Positions 54,543 through 63,600 of a stretch of DNA of 64,000 bases are shown here, piece after piece (the stretch's first letter is position 1; each line of letters opens with the position of its first letter). Position numbers and translations under genes: made by a program. Source of the DNA: MPNP01 sp965116235 (GTDB lineage: Bacteria; Pseudomonadota; Alphaproteobacteria; Rhodobacterales; Rhodobacteraceae); assembly GCA_965116235.1 (NCBI GenBank), contig OZ220496.1:62001-126000 (forward strand), in the 5' to 3' direction. The notes beneath the pieces were generated by a model that was given only the letters and a program-made list of their open reading frames with translations, had not been told where the DNA came from and did not search any database.

Positions 54543-55661
54543 CTAGCCGCTTGCGGCTTGCGTGTATTCGTCGCGGATCAGTTGCGCCGCTCTCCAAACG
54601 GGAGCCACCGCGTTCGCTCCCGGCACCGAGGTTCGAGCCAGCACTGCCGACTGGACATTCGAGGCCGCAGCCGGGATCCGCGAGGACACCATCGACGCGC
54701 CCATGTTCTGCCCCCCCCCTTGTTGCAGGGTGATCCGAGCGTCCCGGTTGCTCAAAACAAGAAAGCGGGCAAATGTCGAGCTGCCGACAACGAGGCGCAG
54801 ATCGGACGGATTATAGGCGTGCAGGCCGTCCACCGCCGCCCGGATCTTGTTCACGGCCGTGACCCACGTGGTCGTTTCCGCCGTGATGCTCAATGCCGGA
54901 ATCAAGCCTTGCGGCTGAGGACTTGTGCCTGTGCCGTTCAAGACCAGATCCGAAACCGCCATGGACAGATCACGCCGCAGAGTCGGTTCAAGGCTGGCCA
55001 TGCCGAGGCTGTCCTGAGCACGAAACAGATAGCGAGCCGTCAACCTTCGGGGTTCGAGAGTCTTGGTCGAGAAGGTGGCCGCCGTCGCGTCATTCGCCGT
55101 GCCTTTGGCTCGCATCTGGGCCGTGTTGCCCGCGGTCATGACCGGATATCTGTGTTCACCAGAGCCGACCATCGGCATCGAAATGCCCAAACGACCCGCC
55201 ACCGAACGACTGAAAATCCGCGCCAACGGATCGCTGTGTTGTTCGTCAAACAAGGTCGTGGCCGTGCTGGTCGCCGCGTCCGCCCGTCGCTCGTATTCGA
55301 GCAAATCGATCGGAAAATGACCAAAACCGCTATCCGGAATCAGGGCCGCCCGCAATTCGGCTTCCACTCCGTCAACAAGACTGTGATCGACCGTTTCCCT
55401 CGCAAAGTTGCCCAACTTGGCCTGACCGAGCAAGTCTCGGACTTCCCGCGCTTCGGCATCTTCGCGCTTGGTGACACCCGGCTTTGGTTCGGGTTCCAGC
55501 AAGGCCGCTCGCTGAAAATCGACATCCAGCTGCCTGATTTCGTTGGTCAGACCTTCCAGCTCGGTTTCCTAGTCCTCGCTCCGCTTTTCAATGTCGAGAA
55601 GACTGGCCATCTTGCCGCGGACTCCGGCCTGACGGCTCTGTATTTTCTGCAACCGGTTCAT
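54543..55661 (-). pseudogene. HK97-type major capsid protein with an internal TAG
   Basis: Major capsid protein. From the ATG at 55661 the frame begins MNRLQKIQSRQAGVRGKM, a helical scaffold-like delta domain, meets a TAG at 55571-55569 (codon 31), and then continues in the same frame (ETELEGLTNEIRQLDVDFQR) through the whole HK97 fold to 54543. Landmarks are FSRSVAGRLGISMPMVG, RRLTARYLFRAQDSLGM and LVLNGTGTSPQPQGL. Without the stop the protein would be 372 residues. No frameshift is present, so a single point mutation, or readthrough, explains the break. Confidence 0.82.
54711..54719 (+). repeat. C9 homopolymer tract in the capsid gene
   Basis: Nine C (coding strand G9, encoding Gly-Gly-Gly in QQGGGQNM). 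Here the frame is kept through the tract. Confidence 0.8.
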
Positions 55662-55689
55662 GCTCTACCTCAATGACTTCGTTGTTGGC

Positions 55690-55721
55690 CACCGGTGCCG
55701 AGAACTAGTCAGACACCGGTG
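55690..55721. promoter_or_regulatory. Two CACCGGTG palindromes in the divergent phage control region
   Basis: Perfect palindromic octamers CACCGGTG at 55690-55697 and 55714-55721, 24 bases apart start to start, just upstream of the capsid operon and facing the rightward small genes. Possible operator pair for a phage or satellite regulator; no regulator gene was found. Confidence 0.4.
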
Positions 55722-55958
55722 ATAAATGTTTGCGCTGCGCGACCGTCGCGACATTCAAACGGCGGCCACACGACAAAATCGTTATCGGATAGCGGTTACG
55801 AACTATTGGTCAGATACACCGTCCGCATCAGGAATTTCGACGTAAACTGACGCAGGACTCCGTTAGTATAAAACCACCGACACAACAAGTCAACTGGGTT
55901 TGCAACTCCCGAACGGCTCGTTATTTATGAGTCAAGGCGCAATGGAAAGGAACCGAAT

Positions 55959-56231
55959 ATGGAATGCGAACTGGTAAAAATGGGGGACATACTGAGCTTG
56001 AAGCTGAGTTTGCAATTGTTGGCCCTCAACGTAGAACGAGCCGTCGCTTGGTTGGAATTAGCCGAAAACACCCAGATTATTGATCTTGTCTTTATGGAAG
56101 TAATGGATCCTAGCGTGGAAGTTTTAAAGGACTACGAACATTCGGTTGAACGGGCCTTGGAAGATGCCCAGGGGCATATTGACCTTATTCAAGAGCAATG
56201 CCCGGACTTCGGCAAGGGAATCGAACCATGA
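55959..56231 (+). CDS. Small helical protein of unknown function
   Basis: Protein of 90 residues, acidic and predicted all-helical (LSLKLSLQLLALNVERAVAW, HSVERALEDAQGHIDLIQE). It begins with ATG at 55959 after a GGAAAGGAACCG leader and overlaps the next gene by four bases (ATGA). It lies on the opposite strand to the capsid and terminase genes, as a short rightward unit inside the phage module. No family recognised; it could be a regulatory or anti-host protein. Confidence 0.6.
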   Translation: MECELVKMGDILSLKLSLQLLALNVERAVAWLELAENTQIIDLVFMEVMDPSVEVLKDYEHSVERALEDAQGHIDLIQEQCPDFGKGIEP

Positions 56232-56609
56232 TTTATGAAGATTATGTTTGGAGAAGCAACATGACCAATCATGCCAAGCTATGGACAAAACAGGAAACCG
56301 GGCAGGCCCGTGCCTTCGTGCAGCAATGCCAGGGCAACGAAGACGGCGCGGATTTCAACTGGGTGGACTGCGCCGAAAACGAAGGGATCGCGACATCGAG
56401 CGGCTGAAGGCACCGCCTACAACTTCCTCGACGAATCACGGATCGTGTGTCTGGAATCGGGCTGAGACTACGGCATACATTCGGACTGGCTGGAAGTGGC
56501 CGAAAAAGGAAAAACGTTCATGGACGGCTTCTCGGACCAATATCATTGCTGGCCGGAAGCGTGCAGGCTGAAGGGAATAAACCCGGAAGACTTGAAACTA
56601 ATCAAGTAA
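56228..56609 (+). pseudogene. Broken small phage-module gene
   Basis: Starts with ATG overlapping the previous stop and reads NHAKLWTKQETGQARAFVQQ, FNWVDCAENEGIATSSG, then stops. Coding continues in another frame as EGTAYNFLDESRIVCLESG, then a TGA at 56463-56465, then DYGIHSDWLEVAEKGKTFMD and PEACRLKGINPEDLKLIK to TAA at 56609. One indel and one stop mutation therefore disrupt a protein of about 125 residues. Function unknown. Its end converges with the HNH gene. Confidence 0.65.
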
Positions 56610-56856
56610 GTTCGTCAACCAGCCTGTCCCACGCCGCCTGACGCGGAGTCGGGGATTTCTTCCAGCAGTGCTTCGACAAGTGGCAATCACGGCATAGTAC
56701 AATCAGGTTTGACGGGTGATCACTCCCGCTATCCTTCAACGGCTTGACGTGATGCACTTCCAGCCGAGACCGCGACCCGCACTCTTGACACTTCTTGTCG
56801 CGAGCCAACACTCGTTGTCGTATGGCCGTCCATTGACGGCTTCGATAGTTGACCAT
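56602..56856 (-). CDS. HNH endonuclease
   Basis: Small HNH nuclease of 84 residues starting at the ATG at 56856 (overlapping the terminase stop, ATGA). It contains a zinc-binding CQECG, the catalytic HHVKPL and NLIVLCRDCH with the second Cys pair. HNH proteins next to terminases assist DNA cutting during cos-type packaging. The frame is intact. Confidence 0.87.
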   Translation of the reverse strand: MVNYRSRQWTAIRQRVLARDKKCQECGSRSRLEVHHVKPLKDSGSDHPSNLIVLCRDCHLSKHCWKKSPTPRQAAWDRLVDELT

Positions 56857-58358
56857 CAGAACGGGAAAGCAAACCTTTCCATAAGAGGGATTGGCTTCAT
56901 GCGACCCGCATGGCGAACCCCGCAACTGACGGCCAATATCGAGGCCGCCACCACGTCATCACGGTGCCTGAAACGCCGTCCGCCCCGATTGGCTTTCGCC
57001 AGCTTCTCGTTGCCGGCGGGATCGGACACCGACCGGGCTTCTCCCATGGCCGATCGCAACAGAAGGTTTGGCACTGAACGGACGCGATCCGTCAGACAGG
57101 CCCGCCGAAAGTTCCGCAAGTCTTCGGCACCATCCTTGAAGCCCTGACCGTGCGGCCCGCCCCTGCACGGCGGAAACTGCGATCGATCCAACGTATCCCT
57201 CAAATCGTTTTCATGCCAGCGATCCGCCGCCATGATTGCCGGCTCACCCCATCGCTCCCGTATTTCGTCAACGAACCCGTCCAAATCGACCACACGGCAT
57301 CCCAGCAATACCAGCTCCCCTCGTTCGTGCATCACCTTGTAGCGGTCTCCCACTTCGTTCACTTCTCCGCGACGTGACAAATCCGGCATTTCGGGGAATA
57401 CGCCAAAACACTCCAATCGTCCCGTTTCCGGCCAGTATGCACTCGCCGCGGTCATGGCACTATTGCCAATGTCGAGACCCAGACAATACGACCCCGAACG
57501 CTCCGACTCGGATGTCTTGATCGATTGCCATGTGTTGGCTTCAAGTAAGTGTTGTTCGCGAATGTCGGACGTGCCTTGATTCAGCCGCAAGGCTTGAAAG
57601 GACGGCACCAGGTTGGCATCCAGCAAGGCCGCATCACCCTCGATCTGAATCGCGGCCCGCAGGCTTCGCATATGTTCCCAGCTCGGATTCGCCAGTTTTC
57701 ACGCCTTGCGATCGTCAACGCGGGCGTTGGCCGGGACATGGTGGCTTTGTGCATACACTCCCGGCTGAGAACCTTCGAGCAATCGGCTGAACCAGTGTTC
57801 CGTGTCGCTCGATCTTGTTCTCAGGGCAATGATCCGACAACCGGGAACCTTGCCAGCTGACGTTCGCAACGCACTATACATTCGATCGCTCAATTGCGGG
57901 GCCCACTAGCTCGGTTCGTCCGCCAATATCAAACTCGGTACGATCCCATGCAAACGTCGAGGGTCGAAAGCCATCACGCGAAGTCTCGCGCCATTGGCCC
58001 TGTTCGTGATGCTGGCTTGCTGGGTGCTATCCAGGACACGAAGCCCTGATCGATCTTCTGACAACCAGCTTAAACAATGCCGAAAGCATATGGCTCCCTA
58101 GCCCCACGAACTCGCGACAATCACCATGTCGCTTTCCGGTTCGACACTTGGCCCCAGCAAGCAAGCGAGGGCGATCGCACTGGTCAATGTCGATTTCCCG
58201 TTTCCGCGACTGATCGACAAGGCCGCCGTATGCACCTTCGGCTGGAAGCGGACCCGAATAAACCGCTTTTCCCATCCGAGAAGCTTGAACGGCTTTCCGA
58301 CCCGGTCTCCCTGACGGATCGTCAGACCGCCAATGAACTCGATTATCTTGCCGGCCAA
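56856..58358 (-). pseudogene. Phage terminase large subunit with three in-frame stops
   Basis: Large terminase (packaging ATPase plus nuclease). One frame runs without any frameshift from TTG at 58358 (coding-like sequence continues upstream to about 58430) to TGA at 56856, interrupted by TAG at 58100-58098, TAG at 57908-57906 and TGA at 57701-57699. Landmarks are Walker A SISRGNGKSTLTSAIA, Walker B LILADEP (followed by the second TAG), the Arg-rich GARLRVMAFDPRRLHG, and the nuclease domain with CLGLDIGNSAMTAASAYWP and MAADRWHENDLRD. From family memory the stops replace Gln, Gln and Trp. No small terminase gene is recognisable. Confidence 0.85.
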
Positions 58359-60217
58359 TATGCCTTCGACCCATCCTTGAATTCCTGAGGTCGGGTCGGG
58401 GTCGTATTGTCCACGATTGACTTTTGATGCTGGTCTTCCAAGTCCTCCGGCACCTGTCCGTTGTAGTCGAATTCCCGATCATCCCTGTGGCCGTTTACGG
58501 CTCTGAGTGCCTGAGCAAACAAGGATTCGCGGTGTGTTTCAAGCCATTGTCCCGGTTCTTCGCTGAACTTGTCCCCGACTTCGAGGACGAAGGAACGCAA
58601 GGCCGCGTCAAAGTCATAGGGCAATTCCTGTCCCAGATTGCAACACCCGATTATGGCCCATGTTCACTTGTAGATGTTCTTCATTTCGAGATACTTGGGT
58701 GTCAGGGGCAATTGCGGGGCCGTGGTCAGGTATTTCAAGGTTGCCATGCTGGCCTTGTTCACCCCAGCCAGTTCGGAGCAATCGACCAGTCCCATGCCAC
58801 GCAATTCGCGCACCTGGTAGTCGCGATCCATGCTCAGATCGAGTCCCTCCGTGAAGCACAGGTCCCGGATGCTTTCCGGGAGTATGTGCGCTAGGAATGT
58901 TGACTTGCCGCTGGCCGGCTTGCCCTTGATCACGGGAATGCCCTTACCAGTTTCGCGCCTTTGGCACCGGGGTTCTTGTTCAACCAGACGGGCAGGACGA
59001 TTATCATGGCCGACAGCCAGCGATTGAGTTTCGTGTCCTTGACGCCCCAATGCCTGACTGCATACGTTTCGAGTCGTGGGTCATCATCAGGGGGGGGGCG
59101 GCAATTCGTCCAGCCATTCTCCGAGCGGGCCGTAGTCCGTTCCTTCCTTGACCATGGCGTTGCGCCATTTACGGTGCTGGTGGTCGGGAATCGGTCGTCC
59201 CACTTCGCGTTCGATCTGAACCTGAATCCAGTCCTCGGTGTCACCGGTGATCAGTTCGGGTGCCGCCTTGCCCTTTTGGAGATATGGCTGGCGGTCATGC
59301 TTGCCGTATTTGAATTGCCAATTGAGCTTGGCAACGTCGGCTAGCCATTCGTCTTCTGTGACTCGTCCTTGTCCCGGGCCCTTTGTCTTCTTGGCTGGTC
59401 GCTTGAGCTTGACCTTGTATTTGCTCTCGTAGTCCTGACAAACCTGTTCCTGATTGGCCTTGTGCCGTTGAGCGCATTGTGACTGTCCGTCACGGTTGCA
59501 TTGCACAAACCCGGTCTTGACGTTCATCCACCCTCGGTGTCCAAGGTGCCGCAGGCAAGAGCGACTGATCCTATTGTTGTTATCCGTGCCGTCTCCGCCT
59601 CTCCGTCGGATGTCGGCCTGTGTCAGAGGATCATGCTTGGCCGGCAGTTCATACAACGTGATTCGTCCGTCATTCTCGGTCTCGTTTTCGGGTGGAGTCT
59701 CGGTCGGGGTCGGGAGTTTTCCGTTTGGCTTCAATGACACTCCACCGACCGCGACTTGAATGTTCAGTTCAAGGTTGGCCTCGCATACCTCGCGGGCAAT
59801 CGTCTTGAACTCGTATAAGCTTTCTCCCGTGTTGACCGAAATGACGTGAAAGCCGTGGCCGTGCGAGGCGCGGTGTTCGTGTTTCATGTTGGTGGACGGG
59901 TCGATTCGGCAATTGCGGAACAGGGATGCCGCGTCCTTGTCGGCCCACCGATCGGCTTCGTCCAGCTTGACCAGTCGAGCCTTCAAGCCTTGCGTCATTC
60001 GTGAACAAGCCCCGATGTCGCGCAAGATTTGCCGAAAGATGTAGAGCCATTGAAACGAGTTCGCGCTTGTTTGTGTTATGATGTTCGGCTTCGGGAAGTT
60101 CGGTGGCAACAGGAGCTCGTTGACATCATCGAGCATCAATGCCCACATCCCCACGCCCACATCTTGTTCCGCCTTTATGCCCTTCTTGTAATCTCCGGTT
60201 ATGAAAGTAACTGTCAT
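58343..60217 (-). pseudogene. Primase-helicase (VirE/SF3-type), truncated and frameshifted
   Basis: Replication protein of the island. The first part (60203-59087) has a primase-type region (MWALMLDDVNELLLPPNF, ITQTSANSFQWLYIF); its N-terminus is cut at the IS junction at 60203, and the apparent ATG at 60217 lies in IS DNA. At the C9 tract 59090-59098 one extra C shifts the frame; reading resumes as DDDPRLETYAVRHWGVKD. After a second shift near 58948 comes the helicase Walker A IPVIKGKPASGKSTFL and LVDCSELAGVNKASM. A TGA at 58666-58664 follows, then the C-terminus LPYDFDAALRSFVLEVGDKF to 58343. Confidence 0.72.
59090..59098 (+). repeat. G9 homopolymer tract that breaks the primase-helicase frame
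   Basis: Nine G (C9 on the coding strand). With eight C the reading frame continues from LDELPPP into DDDPRLETYAV; with nine it ends in TGA. A slippage-prone site of this kind could switch the gene on and off. Confidence 0.8.
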
Positions 60218-60430
60218 CCGCTTCCATCTCACCACATAAACGATAGCTCGGCAACACTCTGGCAATCAGTTGGGACAGACCCATGACAAGGCGAATCGCG
60301 GTCTTCGGCTGGACGCCGACAATCGCCGCCGCGGCCCGAGCCGTACTCCCCGCCCCAAAATGCTCAATCAAGCGCCCCTACTGACGTGATGTCAGGCGAC
60401 TTTCTCGGATAGACATCACAGCCATTATAG
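60204..60430 (-). pseudogene. IS1595-family transposase, N-terminal half
   Basis: Reads MSIRESRLTSRQ, a TAG at 60380-60378, GRLIEHFGAGSTARAAAAIV and LIARVLPSYRLCGEMEADDSYF, where the IS sequence ends at 60204. The D of EADDSYF is the first catalytic Asp. It continues directly in register with the C-terminal half at 50519 (GGGRKGK). Confidence 0.85.
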
Positions 60431-60440
60431 AACTCCGCAA

Positions 60441-60463
60441 AGTTCTTAGGCCACTTCAGCCCC
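60441..60463 (-). repeat. Right terminal inverted repeat of the IS1595-family element
   Basis: Complement reads GGGGCTGAAGTGGCCTAAGAACT, matching the left repeat at 50061-50082 with one substitution and a one-base length difference in the core. It lies at the 5' side of the transposase N-terminus, as expected. Confidence 0.72.
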
Positions 60464-60663
60464 TACGTTTTATGTTCGGTTCATTTTCTTCGCAAATGTC
60501 GCATGTTCTTCGCGACAGTTCGCTCACTGCTTCCATATCATTCAGGAACGTGATGCCGTGTCGATTTCACCGACACTCTCGCATTGTTACACGACGCTTG
60601 ACCATTCTACTCCGTCCTTTATGATGTGCTGAACTACCCATGACAAGTTGATCAAACTGGAAG
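60464..60663. other. Gap between the IS end and the type IIG gene
   Basis: 200 bases containing the probable promoter and the GGAAG ribosome-binding site of the next gene. No other feature recognised. Confidence 0.45.
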
Positions 60664-63600
60664 ATGAACCTACCCATCCATGCCGATGAGCAGTTCCGGA
60701 CAGCCTTGATGTCGCGAGTGGGCGGCCGATTGTTCACTGAGGGATTCCTGTGTGACAGAGTCAGCGGAATGCTTGAATGGTCGGAGCTGGATGATGCCGC
60801 AGTTGACCGGTTCGAAAGTCGCTTACAGGAACTCTGGCCAGCGACAGACTGGTCTCCAAATGAAACACAGACCGAGCGTGTCTTGATTTGGCCATTGCTG
60901 GAATGTTTGGGCTGGTCACACTGGCTCGAGCAGGAGCCTCTCGGCAGTGACTCAAGACCCGACGGACTGCTGTTCTGCGATCAGGCCAAAAAGGAACTCG
61001 CTGAGAGAGAACAGACCGGGCCAGCAAGATATCGACATGGAAACGTGATTGTGGAAGCCAAAAAATGGCGGCGACCGCTTGACCGGGCGGAAGGATCTTT
61101 TCGAACTCCGTCGAGCCAGATGCTCCGCTACATGCTACGGGCCCAGCACATCACCGAAAACAGGTTGCGCTGGGGTATACTCACGAATGGTTGTCGATGG
61201 CGCCTTTATTACAGCGGTGCCGATTCGATTTCTGAGGAGTTCTTTGAATTCGATCTTGACGCCGCTGTGTCCAGTGTCGAATCGGAGCGGTGCCACAGTC
61301 TTAAAATGTTCCTGCTCATGTTTCGTCATGAAGCATTCCAAGCTGGTCCCGACGGGCGCAGTTTCCACCTCCGAGCCATTGCCGAGGGACAATTCGAACA
61401 ACAGCGTATTACGAGAGACCTGGCTCGCAACGTATTTGACAGCGTGTTTCCGGACCTGACCCGTGCGTTGGCAGAGGCAGCCCCCCAGAAGCCTCTCACG
61501 GAGGTACGCAACGCATCACTGATATTGCTGTTTCGCCTTCTGTTTATCCTATATGCCGAGGACCGCCACCTGCTTCCTGTCAATCGACCCGGTTATCGTA
61601 ACTACTCCTTGCGACATCGCCTGCGACAGGACATTGGCCGGCGCAAGAATGCCGGTGAAGTCTTCTCCCGCCATGCCTCCGTCTACTGGTGCATAATCTC
61701 CGAATTTTGCCAAATCATTGGTCAGGGTGACGATTCCATCGGACTGCCGGCCTACAATGGCGGTCTGTTTGACTGCAGCCGCACACCGTTGCTCAATCGT
61801 GTCAATCTCAGTGATGCTGTCGTTGCCGATGTGATTGACAAACTGTCCTTTGAAGTTGTTGTCAGCGGACGCCGCTACATCAACTACCGTGATCTAGGTG
61901 TCCGGCAACTCGGTTCAATTTATGAACAGTTGCTCGAACATGAGGTCGTGCGGGATGACACAGGACAGCCAGTGATGCGTCTTGGCATGCATGCCCGCAA
62001 GGATACCGGCAGTTACTACACGCCGGCAAATCTTGTGCGCCTTGTCGTCGAAGAGACGCTTGATCCTTTAGTGCAGGCGGCTCATGAGAATTTTGCCCAA
62101 GTAGCTCAAAAACCCGATGGCGGCGAAAAGACACGGCAACTGCACGAGCTTGACCCGGCCACTCGACTGCTGAACCTCAAGATTTGTGATCCGGCAATGG
62201 GATCAGGTCATTTCCTGGTTTATCTGGTCGATTATCTGGCCGACCGTGTGATTGCAGCCTTGGACCATGCAGCCGAGGTGATCCAACATCACGAGTCGCC
62301 TTTGGGAGAACTTATTGCCGGTGTGCGGGAGATGATTGTCAGGAATGCCAAGGAAGGAAACTGGTACGTTGATCCGGACCAGCTGGACGACCGACACATC
62401 ATTCGGCGGATGGTTCTGAAATGTTGCATCTACGGGGTCGACCGGAATCCGCTGGCCGTCGAACTGACCAAGGTTTCGCTCTGGCTCCACACCCTGACGG
62501 CTGGTGCACCGCTAAGTTTTCTTGATCATCATCTGCGGTGTGGGGACAGCCTGTTCGGATCATGGGTCGATAAAACTCAAGCCAAGGCCGGACAGGGACG
62601 CGCTCTTTTTCTGGACGATCCGATTCACCGAGCCTTGGCGACCGTTGGCAGAATGCAGGAAATATCGACCCTGACGGATGCCGAGCTGGAAGAAGCACAA
62701 CGGTCGGCATCGCTGTTCAGGACTGTGGAAGAGAAAACCAAACCACTCAACTGTTTCATGTCCATGCTCATGGCCTTTGAGTGGATGCAGGTTCCTCGGG
62801 ATGGAAAGGACGGGACAGCTATCGAGTATTGGCTTGACGGCATATATGGCGACCCTGTCGACATAGCGTTGAATGGCCTGTCGACAGAAGAAGACAAGGC
62901 GACAAATAACAAGGATGCCCGACACCGGTTTGTCAGACTTCGTGACAAGGCCTTGTCAATCATTGAAGCCGAGCGGTTTCTGCACTGGCAGGTGACGTTT
63001 CCCGGTGTTTGGTTCGACTGGGAAGGCGGAAGAACAGGAGGGTTTGACGCCATTGTCGGCAATCCCCCTTGGGACCGCATCGAACTGCAACGGACCAAAT
63101 GGTTTGAACAACGGCGGCCAGAAATTGCCCGAGCCTCAAACGACACTGTCAGGCGCAAAATGATCGCCCGGCTGGAACAGGATGGAGATCCCCTGCATAA
63201 CGAGTACAACCAAGCGTATGAACGATCAAAAAGAATTCGGACCATAGCTCGCAACAGTGGTGACTACCCTCTCCTGGCGGGAACCAACCTTTATTCGCTT
63301 TTTGTCGAACGGGCGATGGCTCTGGTTCATCCGGGCGGCATGATTGGACTCTTGACGCCCTCAGGAATCGCTGGAGACAAGAATGCATCCCAGTTCTTCA
63401 GCGAGGTGGCCACTTCAGGACGATTGAAGTCCCTCTACGATTTCCAGAACAAGGGACGGAACGGTCATTTTTTCCCAGACGTGCACAACAGCTTCAAGTT
63501 CTGCGCTTTCGTTGCGAGCCCTTCACCACTCCCACAACCCGCTCGGTTGGGTTTCTTCCTTGACTCTGTCACCGACATTTCTGATCCAGATCGCTGTTTT

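Larger units (their letters stand above)
50061..60463. mobile_element. IS1595-family element split by a 9.7-kb insertion
   Basis: Left part 50061-50519 (C-terminal half of the transposase) and right part 60204-60463 (N-terminal half), both on the minus strand and each ending in one terminal inverted repeat. Joined, they give a 719-bp element, a normal size for the small members of the family. The break falls between the codons for DDSYF and GGGRKGK. All DNA from 50520 to 60203 was gained after the IS landed. I found no clear 8-bp target duplication outside the repeats. Confidence 0.78.

Noticed and set aside
54558..55676. 372-codon open frame antisense to the capsid gene
   Set aside because: Arg-rich, domain-free and complementary to a clear HK97 capsid sequence; a shadow frame.
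55569..58100. Phage-specific stop-codon reassignment
   Set aside because: Both TAG and TGA interrupt the genes, nearby genes also carry frameshifts, and no suppressor tRNA gene is visible. Decay explains all of it more simply.
52899..60217. Gene transfer agent cluster
   Set aside because: Terminase and protease resemble alphaproteobacterial types, but tail genes are absent, a primase-helicase is present, the capsid order is reversed, and the genes are broken, unlike conserved GTA clusters.
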